This document shows, one piece after another, positions 19,401 to 31,194 of a stretch of 39,295 bases of DNA. A program made the translations under genes and the position numbers. Below the pieces are notes generated by a model that saw only the letters and a program-made list of their open reading frames with translations, ran no database searches and was not told the origin of the DNA. Position 1 is the stretch's first letter; the number at the start of each line of letters is the position of its first letter. The stretch is from contig WLWV01000003.1 of the NCBI GenBank assembly GCA_012103395.1, positions 1 through 39,295 on the forward strand. Reading direction: 5' to 3'. This DNA is from Gammaproteobacteria bacterium (GTDB taxonomy: Bacteria; Pseudomonadota; Gammaproteobacteria; Arenicellales; Poriferihabitantaceae).

Positions 19401-20663
19401 CAGGATACCCACGGTCGTGACCGGGAGCGCCACAAGTTACCATATGGTGCCGTCCTGACAATTGAAGAAGCCTCTGAAGTAAATATAGGCGACATTGTTG
19501 CCACTTGGGATCCGCACACTCACCCCATCGTGACAGAGGTTGGTGGAAAGATTGTATTTACTGATATGGTTGAAGGCGTAACCGTGAATATGCAAACTGA
19601 CGATCTTACGGGCAGGAGTACATATGTTGTATTAGATCCTCAGCGTAGAAGAGGAAGCGCTCATGATATTAAGCCAACAATTAGCTTGATCGATCCCGAC
19701 GGAAATCCAGTCAAGATACCGGGCACTGATGTCGATGCTAGATATCAACTACCACCGGACTCTATTGTCATGTTGGAAAATGGCCAGGAAGTTCAAAATG
19801 GTGATGTTTTAGCTAGAATACCTCAAGAATCGTCTAAGACTCGCGATATCACTGGAGGTCTGCCAAGGGTGGCCGAACTATTCGAGGCGAGAAAGCCGAA
19901 GGAACCAGCAATTCTAGCGGAAACTGGTGGCGTCGTGTCTTTTGGTAAAGAAACTAAAAGTAAATACCGTTTGGTTATTACCAGTAAGGACGGGGAATCG
20001 GATGATACACTTATTCCAAAGACTCGCCGAATTAATGTGTTTGAAGGTGAAACTGTGGAGCGAGGGGAGGTAGTTGTGGATGGTCCGCCACTTGCTGCTG
20101 ATATTCTGGCGTATCGGGGTGTGATCGCTCTTGCAGACTACATTGTGAATGAGGTGCAAGATGTCTATCAGCTTCAAGGCGTAAAGATTAATGACAAGCA
20201 CATCGAAGTGATTGTCCGGCAAATGCTAAGAAAGGTTAAAGTAGTTACCATAGGAGACAGTGGGTATCTCCCGGGTGAGCAGGCTGAACGATCCCTTCTC
20301 TTGGACGAGAACGAGAGTCTCGTCAAACAAGGTAAAGAGCCTGCTACTTATGAGCCTGTGTTGTTGGGAATTACTAAGGCATCGCTTACTACAGAATCAT
20401 TTATCTCTGCAGCGTCTTTCCAAGAGACAACTCGAGTTCTGACCAATGCTTCTGTTAATGGCAAGATGGACCGCTTACGTGGCCTCAAAGAGAATGTTAT
20501 CGTGGGTCGCCTTATTCCCGCTGGCACCGGGCTTGCTTTTCATGAAGAGAGAAAGCGTAGTCGGCTTGAAAAGATACAAAAGAAACAGGATCTTGAAGAC
20601 CTGCTGAGTGCGAGTAGTGAAGAGTTTTCTGACGCAGACGAAATCATCGTCTCGGAGAGCTAA
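16455..20663 (+). CDS. rpoC: DNA-directed RNA polymerase subunit beta'
   Basis: 1402 aa (E. coli 1407). The N-terminal zinc site CLCGKYK...CEKC sits at about 70-88. The catalytic NADFDGD, which holds the magnesium aspartates, lies at about 458-464. The second zinc site, with cysteines in [12 protein letters not shown], lies near 890. The bridge-helix/trigger-loop region contains [18 protein letters not shown]. It starts at ATG 33 bases after rpoB, with GAGG upstream. No truncation or insertion is apparent. Confidence 0.99.
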   Translation: MRDIFNLFKQSDTVEDFDSIRVSIASPEKIRSWSFGEVKKPETINYRTFRPERDGLFCAKLFGPVNDYECLCGKYKRLKHRGVICEKCGVEVTLSKVRRERMGHIDLAAPCAHIWFLKSLPSRLGLLLDMTVREMERVLYFEAYVIVDPGATDFQRGSLLTEESYLDAIETFGDEFEAGMGAEAIRSLLSEIDLEEEASLLREELDSTKSETKIKKLTSRLKVVEAFISSGNNPAWMIMDVLPVLPPDLRPLVPLEGGRFATSDLNDLYRRVINRNNRLKRLLDLNAPDLIVRNEKRMLQEAVDAMLDNGRRGKAITGANKRQLKSISDMIKGKQGRFRQNLLGKRVDYSGRSVIVVGPTLKLHQCGLPKKMALELFKPFIFSKLELRGLASTIKQAKKMVEMESPEVWDILEDVIREHPVMLNRAPTLHRLGIQAFEPVLIEGKAIQLHPLVCTPYNADFDGDQMAVHVPLSIEAQLEARSLMMSTNNVLSPANGEPIIVPSQDIVLGLYYMTRESINAIGTGSYFSDLNELRRAYESRQAHLHARIKIRMPAVDENGEENGETCIRDTTVGRALLYEILPKKLDFSLVDRPMKKKTISELIDVSYREAGLKETVIFADQLMYTGFRMAALSGVSIGVDDMVIPENKARILDTAQKEVVEIQQQYSAGLLTDGERYNKVIDIWTRTSEQVADAMMNELGVDKVRTDDGTVVEQNSFNSIYMMADSGARGSHAQIRQLAGMRGLMAKPDGSIIETPITANFREGLNVLQYFISTHGARKGLADTALKTANSGYLTRRLVDVCQDLVVTEVDCGTVNGLSREAQVQGGEVVVPLKDRILGRFVTEDIIDPVTGGVVVTRDQMINERLVEKIESANIHELVVRSAVTCDTRYGVCKKCYGRDLGRGHVINIGEAIGVVAAQSIGEPGTQLTMRTFHIGGAASGSSVISQVELKNSGRIHLKGVKLVKNSEGKSVVVTRSSELIVQDTHGRDRERHKLPYGAVLTIEEASEVNIGDIVATWDPHTHPIVTEVGGKIVFTDMVEGVTVNMQTDDLTGRSTYVVLDPQRRRGSAHDIKPTISLIDPDGNPVKIPGTDVDARYQLPPDSIVMLENGQEVQNGDVLARIPQESSKTRDITGGLPRVAELFEARKPKEPAILAETGGVVSFGKETKSKYRLVITSKDGESDDTLIPKTRRINVFEGETVERGEVVVDGPPLAADILAYRGVIALADYIVNEVQDVYQLQGVKINDKHIEVIVRQMLRKVKVVTIGDSGYLPGEQAERSLLLDENESLVKQGKEPATYEPVLLGITKASLTTESFISAASFQETTRVLTNASVNGKMDRLRGLKENVIVGRLIPAGTGLAFHEERKRSRLEKIQKKQDLEDLLSASSEEFSDADEIIVSES

Positions 20664-20727
20664 TCTAGCAGTTATATCCGATAGCTTTCCAATCGAATGT
20701 TGAGCGAAGCAATATGTTTGTTATCGC

Positions 20728-20756
20728 TTGACAGGCATTGGCTCAAAGCATAGAAT
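20728..20756 (+). promoter_or_regulatory. Near-consensus sigma-70 promoter for the str (rpsL) operon
   Basis: TTGACA (20728-20733), a 17-base spacer and TAGAAT (20751-20756) are followed by the GC-rich CGCCGCCCC. It lies in the 184-base rpoC-rpsL gap, with an expected start near 20764 and a leader of about 85 bases before rpsL. This is the best promoter in the window by sequence. The GC-rich discriminator suggests stringent control. Confidence 0.85.
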
Positions 20757-20847
20757 CGCCGCCCCGTAGGCCTATTGGGTGAATCGTTGGATTCTCTCTG
20801 TAGCTTGTGCGGAAGTGAAAAAGTTAAACACGAGATAATTTGAACGA

Positions 20848-21222
20848 ATGCCAACACTAAACCAACTGGTTAGAAAATCGCGACAAAAGCAGGTCAAGAA
20901 ATCTAATGTCCCTGCTTTGCAGGCATGTCCTCAAAAACGAGGTGTGTGTACTCGGGTTTATACGACTACGCCAAAAAAGCCAAACTCTGCTTTGCGCAAA
21001 GTGGCTAGGGTCCGGTTAACTAACGGCTTCGAGGTTACCACTTATATCGGTGGTGAGGGTCATAACCTGCAAGAGCACTCGGTGGTGTTGCTGAGAGGGG
21101 GGCGTGTTAAGGATTTGCCCGGTGTTCGATATCATACCGTGCGTGGCGCATTGGACACGTCTGGTGTGTCTGACCGGAGGCAGGGAAGGTCGAAGTATGG
21201 TGCCAAGAGGCCGAAATCTTAG
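20848..21222 (+). CDS. rpsL: 30S ribosomal protein S12
   Basis: 124 aa, E. coli length. It sits at the decoding centre. The streptomycin-site motifs [14 protein letters not shown] and [13 protein letters not shown] are of the sensitive type, with lysines at about 43 and 88. The Shine-Dalgarno is weak. It is the first gene after the str promoter. Confidence 0.98.
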   Translation: MPTLNQLVRKSRQKQVKKSNVPALQACPQKRGVCTRVYTTTPKKPNSALRKVARVRLTNGFEVTTYIGGEGHNLQEHSVVLLRGGRVKDLPGVRYHTVRGALDTSGVSDRRQGRSKYGAKRPKS

Positions 21223-21233
21223 AGTTCATGTTT

Positions 21234-21260
21234 GCCCGTTTTCGGGCTTGCTTATTATTA
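21234..21260 (+). terminator. Short hairpin after rpsL, possible attenuator
   Basis: GCCCG-TTTT-CGGGC (21234-21247) followed by TTGCTTATTATTAT lies 11 bases after the rpsL stop. The stem is only 5 bp, so it would at best attenuate transcription between rpsL and rpsG. Confidence 0.35.
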
Positions 21261-21370
21261 TGGGTTGACCCTGTCTTCAAGTTCTGACTCTTTAGGTTGT
21301 TCTTGGATTGGGTGGCTTAAGATTGGCCTTAAGTGCGCTTGTAAGGAGCGGTAACAGAAGCTAACTAATA

Positions 21371-21917
<547 letters not shown>

Positions 21918-21957
21918 ATTTTTGTATTGCTAACAGACACACCTATTAGATAGTCAC

Positions 21958-24048
21958 GTGATCAGGAAAACTCCTCTTAATCGGTATAGAAATATTGGCA
22001 TAATGGCCCATATTGATGCTGGAAAGACGACTACGACTGAGCGAGTGCTATTTTATACTGGCCTCTCGCACAAGATAGGCGAGGTCCACGACGGTAATGC
22101 CGTAATGGATTGGATGGAGCAAGAACAGGAAAGAGGCATTACTATTACTTCTGCCGCTACTACTTGTTTTTGGAGTGGTATGGCCAAACAGTATCCAGAG
22201 CACCGTATTAACATCATTGATACCCCAGGGCACGTTGATTTTACTATTGAAGTAGAAAGGTCGTTGAGGGTGCTTGACGGTGCGGTTGCTGTTTTTTGTG
22301 CGGTCGGTGGTGTGGAACCGCAGTCCGAGACGGTTTGGAGACAGGCGGATAAGTATGACGTTCCAAGAATAGCGTTTATCAATAAGATGGATCGTGTAGG
22401 TGCTGATTTTTTTCGTGTTGTTGAACAAATAGGATCTCGTTTAGGAGCAAACCCAATTCCAATGCAAATCAACATTGGCGAAGAAGAGTGCTTCGAGGGT
22501 GTGGTGGATCTTGTGAAGATGAAAGCTTTGTATTGGGAAGAAGAGAATATGGGTGTTGCCTTTGTTGAAAAGGAGGTTCCCGATGAATTGTTTGAGCTGG
22601 CTAATGCCCATCGAGAGAATTTGATGGAAGCTGCGGCGGAAGCTAATGAGTTTTTGATGGATAAGTATATCGAAGGCGGAGAGCTTTCTGAGAAGGAGAT
22701 TGTGGAAGGTGTTCGAGTTCGTGCTCTAAGGAATGAGCTAATTCCTGTTTTTTGCGGTTCTGCCTTTAAAAACAAGGGAGTGCAGGCGATGTTAGACGGT
22801 GTTGTGGACTTTATGCCTAGTCCTTTGGATGTTAAAGCGATTACCGGTTTGTCATGTGATGGTAGTCGGGAGATTGTGCGAAACTCTGCTGATGAAGAGC
22901 CTTTTGCTGCGTTGGCGTTCAAGATAATGTCTGATCCATTTTTCGGTCAGCTGGTATTTTTCCGGGTTTACTCCGGGGTCATGAATGCCGGAGATGCCGT
23001 ACTCAATTCCGTAAAAGGGAAAAAGGAGCGTATTGGTCGCATCCTTCAAATGCATGCTAATGATCGGGAGGATATCAAGCAGGTTCGTGCTGGGGATATT
23101 GCTGCTGCTGTTGGCTTGAAAACCCTAACCACTGGAGACACGTTGTGTGCCGTTGATGCTGAAGTTGTTTTGGAGCGAATGGAGTTCCCTGAACCAGTGA
23201 TATCTCAAGCTGTGGAGCCTAGAACCAAGGTGGATCAGGAAAAGTTGGGAGTGGCGTTGGGCAAACTGGCCCAAGAAGATCCGTCTTTTCGAGTTCGCTC
23301 GGATGAGGAATCAGGGCAGACGATTATTTCAGGTATGGGTGAGCTGCATCTGGAAATTATCATTGATCGGCTAAGGCGAGAGTTTAGTGTTGATGCTAAC
23401 GTTGGTAAGCCCCAAGTTGCTTATCGGGAAACGATCAGCGAGATTGTTGAGCAAGAACACAAACATGCTAAGCAAACCGGTGGTCGTGGTCAATTTGCGC
23501 ACGTCCATTTGCGATTGGAGCCTCAAGAGCTGGGGGCCGGTTATAAGTTCGTTGATGAAATTAAAGGTGGTGTAATTCCGAGGGAGTATATTCCCTCTGT
23601 GGATAAAGGCATTCAGGACGCGATGCAGTCTGGGGTGGTTGCTGGGTATCCGATGATTGATGTCAAGGCAACATTGTTTTTTGGTTCATATCATGATGTG
23701 GATTCGTCCGAACATGCTTTTAAGGCGGCGGGTAGTATGGCTTTCAGAGAGGGTGCGAGAGCAGCGGGTCCTCAGCTTTTAGAACCCATGATGGCAGTAG
23801 AAGTGGTCACTCCTGAAGAGTATATGGGGGGGGTTAATGGCGACTTGAGCTCCCGAAGAGGGATGATTCAAGAAATGGAGGATTCTGGCGGTGGCAAGAT
23901 TATTCGCGCTGAGGTGCCTCTGTCGGAAATGTTTGGTTACTCGACTTCCCTGCGATCTGCGACTCAAGGCAGGGCAAACTATACGATGGAATTCAAGCAG
24001 TATTCTCCTGTTCCAAAGAATGTTGCCGAAGTGGTTGTGAACGGCTAG
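21958..24048 (+). CDS. fusA: Elongation factor G
   Basis: 696 aa (E. coli 704). It is the GTPase that drives tRNA-mRNA translocation. The P-loop AHIDAGKTT (17-25), the switch I region [20 protein letters not shown] and NKMD mark the G domain. Domain III has [10 protein letters not shown], and domain IV carries [12 protein letters not shown] and [11 protein letters not shown]. It ends in [13 protein letters not shown], typical of the family. The start is GTG 21958, in line with the family N-terminus. Confidence 0.98.
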   Translation: MIRKTPLNRYRNIGIMAHIDAGKTTTTERVLFYTGLSHKIGEVHDGNAVMDWMEQEQERGITITSAATTCFWSGMAKQYPEHRINIIDTPGHVDFTIEVERSLRVLDGAVAVFCAVGGVEPQSETVWRQADKYDVPRIAFINKMDRVGADFFRVVEQIGSRLGANPIPMQINIGEEECFEGVVDLVKMKALYWEEENMGVAFVEKEVPDELFELANAHRENLMEAAAEANEFLMDKYIEGGELSEKEIVEGVRVRALRNELIPVFCGSAFKNKGVQAMLDGVVDFMPSPLDVKAITGLSCDGSREIVRNSADEEPFAALAFKIMSDPFFGQLVFFRVYSGVMNAGDAVLNSVKGKKERIGRILQMHANDREDIKQVRAGDIAAAVGLKTLTTGDTLCAVDAEVVLERMEFPEPVISQAVEPRTKVDQEKLGVALGKLAQEDPSFRVRSDEESGQTIISGMGELHLEIIIDRLRREFSVDANVGKPQVAYRETISEIVEQEHKHAKQTGGRGQFAHVHLRLEPQELGAGYKFVDEIKGGVIPREYIPSVDKGIQDAMQSGVVAGYPMIDVKATLFFGSYHDVDSSEHAFKAAGSMAFREGARAAGPQLLEPMMAVEVVTPEEYMGGVNGDLSSRRGMIQEMEDSGGGKIIRAEVPLSEMFGYSTSLRSATQGRANYTMEFKQYSPVPKNVAEVVVNG

Positions 24049-24072
24049 GGCTGTTTGGATTGTTAGATTAGG

Positions 24073-25284
24073 TTTTCGGAAATTACAATAATGGCGAAAG
24101 AGAAATTTGAAAGAACGAAGCCGCATGTGAATGTCGGCACGATTGGTCACGTAGATCATGGTAAAACGACGCTGACGGCGGCGATGACAAGAGTGTTGTC
24201 GAGCAAATTTGGTGGTGAAGCTCAGGCGTTTGACCAAATTGATAATGCTCCAGAGGAGCGAGAGAGAGGTATAACGATTTCGACGGCCCACGTTGAATAC
24301 GAAACAGAAGCCCGACACTATGCGCACGTAGATTGCCCAGGTCACGCTGACTATGTAAAGAACATGATTACCGGAGCGGCCCAGATGGATGGAGCGATTT
24401 TGGTGTGTTCTGCAGCAGATGGTCCAATGCCTCAAACGCGAGAGCACATCCTGCTGGCTCGCCAGGTGGGTGTACCTTACATTGTTGTGTTCCTCAACAA
24501 AGCGGACATGGTGGATGATGAAGAGTTGATGGAGTTGGTTGAAATGGAGATTCGAGAGCTGCTTGATGCTTATGAATTTCCTGGTGATGACACTCCGATT
24601 ATAGCAGGCAGTGCACTGAAAGCGCTGGAAGGCGATACAAGTGATATAGGGGAGCCAGCAATATTGAAGCTTGCGGAAGCGCTTGATGAATATATCCCGA
24701 TGCCAGATCGTGCGGTAGATGGCGCTTTTTTGATGCCGGTAGAGGATGTGTTTTCAATTTCAGGACGTGGAACAGTGGTTACCGGTCGTATAGAGCGCGG
24801 TGTGATCAAGGTTGGCGAAGAGATTTCGATCATAGGGATTCACGACACGAAGAACACGACTTGCACAGGAGTAGAGATGTTCCGTAAGTTGTTGGATCAG
24901 GGTGAGGCGGGTGATAACGTGGGAATTCTTCTTCGTGGAACGAAACGAGAAGAGGTTGAGCGGGGTCAGGTATTAGGTAAGCCGGGTTCAATTACGCCGC
25001 ACACCAAATTTGAAGCAGAGGTGTATATTCTGTCGAAGGACGAGGGTGGACGCCACACTCCATTTTTCAATGGCTATCGCCCGCAGTTCTATTTTCGCAC
25101 CACGGATGTAACGGGAGCGTGTGAATTGGTGGAAGGTGTTGAGATGGTTATGCCGGGTGATAATGTTCAGATGACAGTGGAGTTGATAGCTCCGATCGCG
25201 ATGGAAGAAGGTTTGCGTTTTGCAATTCGCGAAGGTGGTCGAACAGTTGGTGCCGGTGTGGTTGCCAAAATTATTGAATAAGCG
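24073..25284 (+). repeat. tuf duplication block, copy 2
   Basis: This block appears identical to 7371-8582 at a constant offset of 16702. Sequence similarity stops abruptly 18 bases upstream of the ATG and 3 bases past the stop. Confidence 0.9.
24091..25281 (+). CDS. tufA: Elongation factor Tu (copy 2, str operon)
   Basis: 396 aa and identical to the protein of copy 1. Two tuf genes, one after the tRNA cluster and one after fusA, is the classic gammaproteobacterial state. This one is the tufA position: rpsL-rpsG-fusA-tuf. It lies 42 bases after fusA and 59 before rpsJ, so it is probably expressed from the str promoter. The domains are those given for copy 1. Confidence 0.99.
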   Translation: MAKEKFERTKPHVNVGTIGHVDHGKTTLTAAMTRVLSSKFGGEAQAFDQIDNAPEERERGITISTAHVEYETEARHYAHVDCPGHADYVKNMITGAAQMDGAILVCSAADGPMPQTREHILLARQVGVPYIVVFLNKADMVDDEELMELVEMEIRELLDAYEFPGDDTPIIAGSALKALEGDTSDIGEPAILKLAEALDEYIPMPDRAVDGAFLMPVEDVFSISGRGTVVTGRIERGVIKVGEEISIIGIHDTKNTTCTGVEMFRKLLDQGEAGDNVGILLRGTKREEVERGQVLGKPGSITPHTKFEAEVYILSKDEGGRHTPFFNGYRPQFYFRTTDVTGACELVEGVEMVMPGDNVQMTVELIAPIAMEEGLRFAIREGGRTVGAGVVAKIIE

Positions 25285-25340
25285 ACGCTATTTCAACATA
25301 ACATAGTTATATAAATCAAAGCCACGAGAGAAATAGAGTA

Positions 25341-25655
25341 ATGGTTGAAAATCAAAAAATCCGAATCAGCCTGAAGGCGTTTGATCACAAGATGATTGAT
25401 CGGTCTGCATTGGAGATTGTGGAAACGGCGCGTCGAACGGGTGCTTTGGTCATGGGGCCAATTCCATTGCCCACAAAAATCGAGAAATATACTTTGCTGC
25501 GTTCTCCGCATGTAAATAAGAAAGCCAGAGATCAATTTGAAATTCGAACTCACAAGCGCATTCTCGATATTATTGAGCCAACCGACAAAACAGTTGATGC
25601 GCTTATGAAACTTGATCTCTCTGCTGGTGTGGATGTTGAGATCAAGCTCAATTGA
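25341..25655 (+). CDS. rpsJ: 30S ribosomal protein S10
   Basis: 104 aa. It belongs to the 30S head and also partners NusB/NusG in antitermination. [16 protein letters not shown] and [20 protein letters not shown] are conserved S10 segments. First gene of the S10 group. The gap after tuf is only 59 bases, so the long L4-controlled S10 leader of E. coli is absent and no promoter stands out. Confidence 0.98.
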   Translation: MVENQKIRISLKAFDHKMIDRSALEIVETARRTGALVMGPIPLPTKIEKYTLLRSPHVNKKARDQFEIRTHKRILDIIEPTDKTVDALMKLDLSAGVDVEIKLN

Positions 25656-25702
25656 GTATCAAAAATACGAACAAATATAAAAGCTAAAATAGGTTACTAA
25701 AA

Positions 25703-26359
25703 ATGTCGCTGGGACTAGTTGGAAAGAAAATAGGTATGACCCGAGTCTTCACTGAAACAGGCAGCTCTCGGCCGGTTACAGTGATTGAGGTTTCTCCTAA
25801 TCGTGTTACCCAAGTAAGAACGGTGGAGAACGATGGTTATAATGCGTTGCAAGTTACCGTAGGTGAACGTCGTGCAAGTCGTGTTACCGGTGCAATGAAA
25901 GGGCATTTTGCAAAGGCGGGTGTTGAGCCGGGCAGAGGTGTTTGGGAACTGAGGCTTTCCGAGCCGGTTGAGCATGCTGCCGGATCAGAGTTGACAGTTT
26001 CCCTATTTGTTGAGGGTCAAAAAGTGGACGTGACGGGTCAATCTATTGGTAAAGGTTTTGCCGGAGCTATGAAGAGACATGGTTTTCGCGGCGGTAGGGC
26101 AAGTCATGGTAACTCCAAGGCTCACCGTCTGCCGGGTTCGATCGGTAACGCCCAAGACCCGGGTCGAGTGTTTAAGGGTAAAAAGATGGCTGGACATATG
26201 GGTGCGGCTCAACGAGTACAGCAGAATTTGGAAGTTATCAGAGTTGATAGCGATAGAAACCTTATTCTTGTTGAAGGTTCGATTCCGGGATCTAAAGGTT
26301 CTGACGTAGTTATCAGGTCTTCAGTGAAAGTGGGTCGAAAAAATAGTGACTCTCAATAG
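25703..26359 (+). CDS. rplC: 50S ribosomal protein L3
   Basis: 218 aa (E. coli 209). It is an early 50S assembly protein near the peptidyl-transferase centre. It starts [16 protein letters not shown]; the central [19 protein letters not shown] and [21 protein letters not shown] loop that reaches the catalytic centre is intact. The glutamine in GNAQDPG is the site methylated by PrmB in E. coli. Confidence 0.98.
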   Translation: MSLGLVGKKIGMTRVFTETGSSRPVTVIEVSPNRVTQVRTVENDGYNALQVTVGERRASRVTGAMKGHFAKAGVEPGRGVWELRLSEPVEHAAGSELTVSLFVEGQKVDVTGQSIGKGFAGAMKRHGFRGGRASHGNSKAHRLPGSIGNAQDPGRVFKGKKMAGHMGAAQRVQQNLEVIRVDSDRNLILVEGSIPGSKGSDVVIRSSVKVGRKNSDSQ

Positions 26360-26379
26360 CATAGCTAAAACGCAGAACG

Positions 26380-27003
26380 ATGAGTATTCAACTTAAAATA
26401 AATAGCGTTTCTGGTGTAGACGCAAGTGATGTTGATGTTTCGGATATCAATTTTGGTGCCGACTTTAACGAAGCCTTGATTCATCAAGTGGTTGTTGCGT
26501 ATCAGGCCGGTGGTCGGTCTGGCACCCGAGCACAAAAAAACCGTGCTGCTGTTAGCGGTGGAGGAGCAAAACCTTGGAGACAAAAGGGTACAGGACGTGC
26601 GAGAGCTGGTACAATACGCAGTCCGATTTTCCGAGGTGGTGGTCGAACATTTGCTGCATCTGCTCAAAGCTTTGAGCAGAAAGTAAATAAGAAGATGTAT
26701 CGAGCCGCTATTCGCTCAATTCTTTCCGAGCTCTGCCGCCAAGAACGACTTATTGTGGTGGATAGTTTTGGTCTGGAAGATCCAAAAACTAAAGCTTTGG
26801 TCGGGCGTTTAAGTGCCCTAGGTGCGCCTGAAGCTCTTTTGGTTCTTGCGGGTTCTGAACACAACGTGGAGTTGTCAGCGAGAAACTTAAAATATGTCTC
26901 TGTTTGTAGTAGTAGTGAGATAAATCCTGTCAATTTGATTAGCCATGAGAAAGTGATCATGACGGCGGATGCGGCAAAAAAAATTGACGAGGCATTACAA
27001 TGA
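26380..27003 (+). CDS. rplD: 50S ribosomal protein L4
   Basis: 207 aa (E. coli 201). It lines the peptide exit tunnel. The tunnel loop [19 protein letters not shown] lies at about 60-78, preceded by [12 protein letters not shown]. The macrolide-related KG(T)GRAR positions look wild type. It overlaps rplW by four bases (ATGA). Confidence 0.98.
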   Translation: MSIQLKINSVSGVDASDVDVSDINFGADFNEALIHQVVVAYQAGGRSGTRAQKNRAAVSGGGAKPWRQKGTGRARAGTIRSPIFRGGGRTFAASAQSFEQKVNKKMYRAAIRSILSELCRQERLIVVDSFGLEDPKTKALVGRLSALGAPEALLVLAGSEHNVELSARNLKYVSVCSSSEINPVNLISHEKVIMTADAAKKIDEALQ

Positions 27004-27302
27004 ACGAAGAACGGCTTTATCAAATTATTTTGAAACCGGTGATTTCGGAAAAGACCACCACGGTGGCTGATAAGCATGGGCAAATTGTGTTTCAGGTTGT
27101 CCCTGATGCAACGAAAACAGAGATTGGCGCAGCTGTTGAAAAGCTCTTTGAAGTCAAAGTTAAGGCTGTGCAAGTTTCTAACGTAAAAGGGAAAGAAAAA
27201 CGATTTGGGAAAGTCCAGGGAAGAAGAAGTAATTGGAAGAAGGCTTACGTTAGCTTGCAGGAGGGTCATGACATCGATTTTCTTGGAATGGCTGGAGCGT
27301 AA
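27000..27302 (+). CDS. rplW: 50S ribosomal protein L23
   Basis: 100 aa. It sits at the tunnel exit and docks trigger factor and [23 protein letters not shown] is the typical N-terminus, and [16 protein letters not shown] is the extended loop. It starts inside the rplD stop codon. Confidence 0.98.
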   Translation: MNEERLYQIILKPVISEKTTTVADKHGQIVFQVVPDATKTEIGAAVEKLFEVKVKAVQVSNVKGKEKRFGKVQGRRSNWKKAYVSLQEGHDIDFLGMAGA

Positions 27303-27342
27303 GTAAAACATTTGCCGAAAAATCAGTATTGAGTAACTAACT

Positions 27343-28167
27343 ATGGCATTAGAGAAACAAAAACCGACTACTCCGGGTCGTCGGGGCATGGTCAAGGTGG
27401 TGACCCCTGATCTGCATAAAGGAAAGCCTCATGGTCCCCTTTTGGAGGCGAAGAAAGCGATAAGCGGCCGTAATAATGAAGGTCATATTACTGTTCGTCA
27501 CAGGGGGGGCGGGCACAAGCGGCATTACCGTCTTGTCGACTTCAAGCGAGACAAGGATGGAATTGGTGCGGTGGTCAAGCACATTGAATATGATCCAAAT
27601 CGTAGCGCCCATATTGCACTGCTTGTCTATAGTGATGGTGAGCATAGATACATGATCGCTCCTCGCGGAATCACCGCTGGAGATAAAGTTATGTCGGGGG
27701 TTGGTTCTGGATATAATTTGGGAAACTGTATGCCCTTGCGCAACCTCCCGATTGGTACAGTGGTTCATTGCGTAGAATTAAAACCTGGGAAAGGCGCCCA
27801 AATCGCACGGTCGGCAGGTGCTTCCGTGCAATTCATTGGTAAAGAGGGATCGTACGCGCAACTAAGACTTAGATCGGGAGAAATGCGTAAGGTTCACCTC
27901 GATTGTCGAGCGACGATAGGTCAAGTAGGGAACTCAGAACATAGTCTAAGAAAGTTGGGTAAGGCGGGAGCTAAGCGTTGGAGAGGGATAAGGCCTACTG
28001 TTCGGGGGGTGGCTATGAACCCTGTAGATCACCCGCACGGTGGTGGTGAGGGTCGTACTTCGGGCGGTCGAGACCCAGTGTCTCCTTGGGGTGTACCCAC
28101 CAAAGGTTATCGCACACGTTCAAACAAACGTACTTCATCAATGATTATACGCAGGCGGAAGAAATAG
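27343..28167 (+). CDS. rplB: 50S ribosomal protein L2
   Basis: 274 aa, standard length. It is a core 23S-binding protein needed for subunit joining and peptidyl transfer. The C-terminal signature [17 protein letters not shown] contains the conserved histidine of the HPHGGGEG loop (H229 in E. coli numbering). It ends [10 protein letters not shown], two bases before rpsS. Confidence 0.99.
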   Translation: MALEKQKPTTPGRRGMVKVVTPDLHKGKPHGPLLEAKKAISGRNNEGHITVRHRGGGHKRHYRLVDFKRDKDGIGAVVKHIEYDPNRSAHIALLVYSDGEHRYMIAPRGITAGDKVMSGVGSGYNLGNCMPLRNLPIGTVVHCVELKPGKGAQIARSAGASVQFIGKEGSYAQLRLRSGEMRKVHLDCRATIGQVGNSEHSLRKLGKAGAKRWRGIRPTVRGVAMNPVDHPHGGGEGRTSGGRDPVSPWGVPTKGYRTRSNKRTSSMIIRRRKK

Positions 28168-28169
28168 CA

Positions 28170-28442
28170 ATGCCACGTTCAATAAAAAAAGGCCCTTTCG
28201 TTGACCACCATCTGTGGTCAAAAGTTATCAAGGCCAAAGAAGAGAGTTCCCGTAAGCCAATTAAGACCTGGTCTAGAAGATCGATGGTTATGCCCGAATT
28301 CGTGGGTATTACTATTGCTGTTCATAACGGAAGACAGCACATGCCTATTCTCATTAGTGAGAATATGGTCGGACATAAACTGGGCGAATTTGCACCTACT
28401 CGTACTTATCGCGGCCACGTTGCTTCAAAGAAGGCTAAATAA
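28170..28442 (+). CDS. rpsS: 30S ribosomal protein S19
   Basis: 90 aa from ATG 28170 (E. coli 92). It lies in the 30S head and contacts S13 and the intersubunit bridge. [16 protein letters not shown] is the standard start. An in-frame ATG at 28086 lies inside rplB and was rejected. [15 protein letters not shown] ends the protein. Confidence 0.98.
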   Translation: MPRSIKKGPFVDHHLWSKVIKAKEESSRKPIKTWSRRSMVMPEFVGITIAVHNGRQHMPILISENMVGHKLGEFAPTRTYRGHVASKKAK

Positions 28443-28444
28443 TT

Positions 28445-28798
28445 ATGCAAGCTAAATCGATAGCGAAATACATTCGCCTTTCACCGCAAAAATGCCGTTT
28501 GGTTGCGGATCAAGTGAGGTCTCTTCCAGTCGAACGGGCTTTGGAAATTTTGGAGTTCAGTACAAAAAAGGGATCTTTGCCAATGAAAAAGGTTCTGGAT
28601 TCTGCAATTGCTAATGCCGAGCACAATGAAGGTGCGGATATTGATGATCTTTGGATTAATCAAGTTATGGTGGATGAAGCACCTACTCTAAAACGGTTTC
28701 GCGCGAGAGCAAAAGGGCGTGGTACAAGAATTCTTAAACGTACCTGCCACATTACTCTGAGTGTCAGCGACGAACCAAGAATTTCGCAGAAAAAATAG
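28445..28798 (+). CDS. rplV: 50S ribosomal protein L22
   Basis: 117 aa (E. coli 110). Its beta-hairpin lines the exit tunnel with L4. The hairpin segment [21 protein letters not shown] is intact, and no macrolide-type deletion is seen. A short C-terminal extension (EPRISQKK) explains the extra residues. Confidence 0.98.
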   Translation: MQAKSIAKYIRLSPQKCRLVADQVRSLPVERALEILEFSTKKGSLPMKKVLDSAIANAEHNEGADIDDLWINQVMVDEAPTLKRFRARAKGRGTRILKRTCHITLSVSDEPRISQKK

Positions 28799-28815
28799 TG
28801 AGCGGAGAATATTAA

Positions 28816-29493
28816 ATGGGTCAGAAAGTACATCCTAACGGTATCCGATTAGGTATTGTTAAAGACTGGAGTGCCAAGTGGTACGCAAACAGTGGTAATT
28901 ATGCCGCGACGCTAGCGAACGATCTAAAGATACGTCAGTTTTTGGCTAAACATCTAGGGAATGCCGCGGTTAGCAAGATTGCTATTGATCGTCCAGCTCA
29001 AAATCTCAATGTAACCATTTTTACCGCTCGTCCTGGTATTGTTATTGGAAAGAAAGGTGAAGATATCGAGCGTCTACGACAGAAGCTTACTAAGATAAAC
29101 GGTGCCCCCGTTCAGGTTGCCGTGGAAGAGATTAGAAAGCCAGAGCTTGATGCCAAATTGGTTGCAGAGAATATATGTCAGCAACTCGAAAAGCGCATAA
29201 TGTTTCGTCGCGCGATGAAGCGGGCGGTGCAGAACTCGATGCGGCTTGGTGCTGAAGGAGTGAAGGTGATGCTTGCCGGACGTCTGAACGGTGCTGAAAT
29301 TGCAAGAACAGAATGGTATCGGGAAGGGCGCGTTCCGCTGCATACGCTTCGTGCTGACATAGATTATGGGGTTCACGAAGCTCATACCACCTACGGGATT
29401 ATCGGCGTTAAGGTCTGGATCTTTAAAGGCGAGGTTTTCGAACAAGTTACGGCTGTGCCCGAAGGCGCAGACCAAAAGAAAGAACTGGTTTAG
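28816..29493 (+). CDS. rpsC: 30S ribosomal protein S3
   Basis: 225 aa (E. coli 233). It is at the mRNA entry channel. The N-terminal [14 protein letters not shown], the KH motif [14 protein letters not shown] and the C-terminal [20 protein letters not shown] are typical. A Shine-Dalgarno GGAG is present. Confidence 0.98.
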   Translation: MGQKVHPNGIRLGIVKDWSAKWYANSGNYAATLANDLKIRQFLAKHLGNAAVSKIAIDRPAQNLNVTIFTARPGIVIGKKGEDIERLRQKLTKINGAPVQVAVEEIRKPELDAKLVAENICQQLEKRIMFRRAMKRAVQNSMRLGAEGVKVMLAGRLNGAEIARTEWYREGRVPLHTLRADIDYGVHEAHTTYGIIGVKVWIFKGEVFEQVTAVPEGADQKKELV

Positions 29494-29510
29494 TTCGGGG
29501 TTAATGGAAA

Positions 29511-29924
29511 ATGCTTCATCCTAAAAGAACAAAATTTCGTAAGCAACACAAAGGTCGCAACAGAGGCTTGGCGAATCGTGGAAGTCGAGTGAGCTTTGGT
29601 GAATTCGGACTGCAGTGCACCACTAGGGGGCGGTTAACCGCTAGGCAGATCGAGGCCGCCCGCCGTGCGATAACTCGTCACGTAAAACGGGGTGGGCGGA
29701 TATGGATTCGTATATTTCCAGATAAGCCGGTTTCGAAAAAACCCCTAGAGGTTCGAATGGGTAAAGGTAAAGGTAATCCGGAGTTTTGGGTTGCGCTAGT
29801 GCAGCCAGGTACTGTGCTTTACGAAATCGAAGGGGTTCCTGAAGAGCTCGCCCGCGAAGCTTTTCGTTTGGCTGGTGCCAAGTTGCCACTACAAACAACT
29901 TTTGTGAGACGTCAGGTAGGCTAA
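29511..29924 (+). CDS. rplP: 50S ribosomal protein L16
   Basis: 137 aa (E. coli 136). It contacts A- and P-site t[24 protein letters not shown] and [16 protein letters not shown] are family signatures; the arginine in EVRMGKG is the YcfD-hydroxylated residue in E. coli. The next gene starts one base after the stop. Confidence 0.98.
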   Translation: MLHPKRTKFRKQHKGRNRGLANRGSRVSFGEFGLQCTTRGRLTARQIEAARRAITRHVKRGGRIWIRIFPDKPVSKKPLEVRMGKGKGNPEFWVALVQPGTVLYEIEGVPEELAREAFRLAGAKLPLQTTFVRRQVG

Positions 29925-29925
29925 G

Positions 29926-30120
29926 ATGAAAGTTTCTGAATTGAGAGTAAAAAGCGTTGAAGAGCTTAACGAGGAACTATTAGGTCTTCGCAAAGAGCAG
30001 TTTAATCTTCGGATGCAGCGAGGAGCTGGTCAGTTAGCCAATCCAGCTCGTTTTAATGTCGTACGAAAAGACATTGCTAGGATTAAGACGATTCTGACAG
30101 AGATAGCGAGTAATAAGTAA
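29926..30120 (+). CDS. rpmC: 50S ribosomal protein L29
   Basis: 64 aa (E. coli 63). A two-helix protein at the tunnel exit next to L23. [21 protein letters not shown] is typical. The stop codon shares its last base with the rpsQ start. Confidence 0.97.
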   Translation: MKVSELRVKSVEELNEELLGLRKEQFNLRMQRGAGQLANPARFNVVRKDIARIKTILTEIASNK

Positions 30121-30407
30121 TGACTACAGAGACAACAGCCGTGGAAAACTCCGAAGGTGCGAAAAGTGGGCGTTTGGTAGAAGGCAGCGTAACAAGCTCT
30201 TCAATGGATAAGACCATTACAGTTCTCGTGGAACGTAAGATTAAGCATCCGATATACAAGAAATACATTCGTCGTTCAACCAAACTACATGCGCACGATG
30301 AAGAAAACGTATGCCGGGTTGGAGATACTGTTCGTATTGAAGCATGTAGACCATTGTCTAAGTCTAAAAGCTGGCGATTGGTTGAAGTATTGACAAAAGC
30401 GGTTTAG
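30120..30407 (+). CDS. rpsQ: 30S ribosomal protein S17
   Basis: 95 aa, about ten residues longer than E. coli S17 (84). The extra part is the N-terminal tail [20 protein letters not shown]. The OB-fold core has [20 protein letters not shown], then [19 protein letters not shown]. The start ATG overlaps the rpmC stop by one base. Downstream starts would cut into the core, so the tail is probably real. Confidence 0.96.
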   Translation: MTTETTAVENSEGAKSGRLVEGSVTSSSMDKTITVLVERKIKHPIYKKYIRRSTKLHAHDEENVCRVGDTVRIEACRPLSKSKSWRLVEVLTKAV

Positions 30408-30428
30408 CCGTAAGATTGGGAGTTTACA

Positions 30429-30797
30429 ATGATTCAAATGCAATCGATGATGTCCGTTGCTGATAACAGTGGCGCAAAAAAGGTAATGTGTATCAAGGTG
30501 CTCGGCGGATCAAAACGCCGATACGCAGGAATTGGTGACATTGTCAAAATCACTATTAAGGAAGCTTTGCCCAACAGTCGCGTCAAAAAGGGCGATGTTT
30601 ACGATGCCGTTATCGTAAGGACAAGAAGTGGGGTTCGTCGTCCCGACGGTTCATTGATTAGGTTTGATCAAAATTCAGCGGTGTTACTGAATGCGAATCA
30701 TCAACCTATAGGTACACGTATTTTTGGGCCAGTTACACGGGAATTGCGCTCAGAAAAGTTTATGCGCATTATTTCATTGGCGCCAGAGGTTCTGTAA
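30429..30797 (+). CDS. rplN: 50S ribosomal protein L14
   Basis: 122 aa, E. coli-like. It lies at the subunit interface (bridge B8) and is the docking site of the silencing factor Rsf[28 protein letters not shown] and FGPVTRELR are conserved. First gene of the classical spc group; no separate promoter is visible in the 21-base gap before it. Confidence 0.98.
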   Translation: MIQMQSMMSVADNSGAKKVMCIKVLGGSKRRYAGIGDIVKITIKEALPNSRVKKGDVYDAVIVRTRSGVRRPDGSLIRFDQNSAVLLNANHQPIGTRIFGPVTRELRSEKFMRIISLAPEVL

Positions 30798-30835
30798 ACA
30801 GAACATTACTGCACTTTATATTTAGAGTAATAACG

Positions 30836-31156
30836 ATGCAAAGAATCAAGAAAGGTGATGATGTTGTAGTGCTTGCTGGACGCGATAAGGGTAAGCGCGG
30901 CAATGTCTTGAGTACGATTGGTGATAGCAAGGCGCTCGTCGATAACGTTAATATCGTCAAGAAACACACTAAAGGTAATCCAAATACTGGGGAAACTGGA
31001 GGGATTTTGGAGAAGGAAGCTCCTATACATATTTCCAATTTGGCGTTGTACAACCCTGCTAGCAGCAAAGGAGAGCGGGTTGGTTATAAAACATTGGAGG
31101 ATGGGCGTAAGGTGCGGTATTTCAAGTCCAACGGCGAAGTCATTGATCTCGCGTAA
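30836..31156 (+). CDS. rplX: 50S ribosomal protein L24
   Basis: 106 aa (E. coli 104). It is an assembly initiator with a KOW motif: [20 protein letters not shown]. The mid region [25 protein letters not shown] is typical. It is followed by rplE after 38 bases. Confidence 0.98.
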   Translation: MQRIKKGDDVVVLAGRDKGKRGNVLSTIGDSKALVDNVNIVKKHTKGNPNTGETGGILEKEAPIHISNLALYNPASSKGERVGYKTLEDGRKVRYFKSNGEVIDLA

Positions 31157-31194
31157 ACCGCAGCATCATAACCTGCAAAATAATAGTTATTAGA

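Noticed and set aside
23779..24447. 222-aa minus-strand open frame across the fusA-tuf junction, and its twin at 7266-7745
   Set aside because: Both are antisense to highly conserved tuf coding sequence, and identical only because tuf is duplicated; Cys/His/Arg-rich composition with no domain.
25282..25340. Separate S10-operon promoter between tuf and rpsJ
   Set aside because: The only candidate pair (TTGAAT at the tuf end with CATAAC) has a poor -10 box and overlaps the duplicated tuf end.
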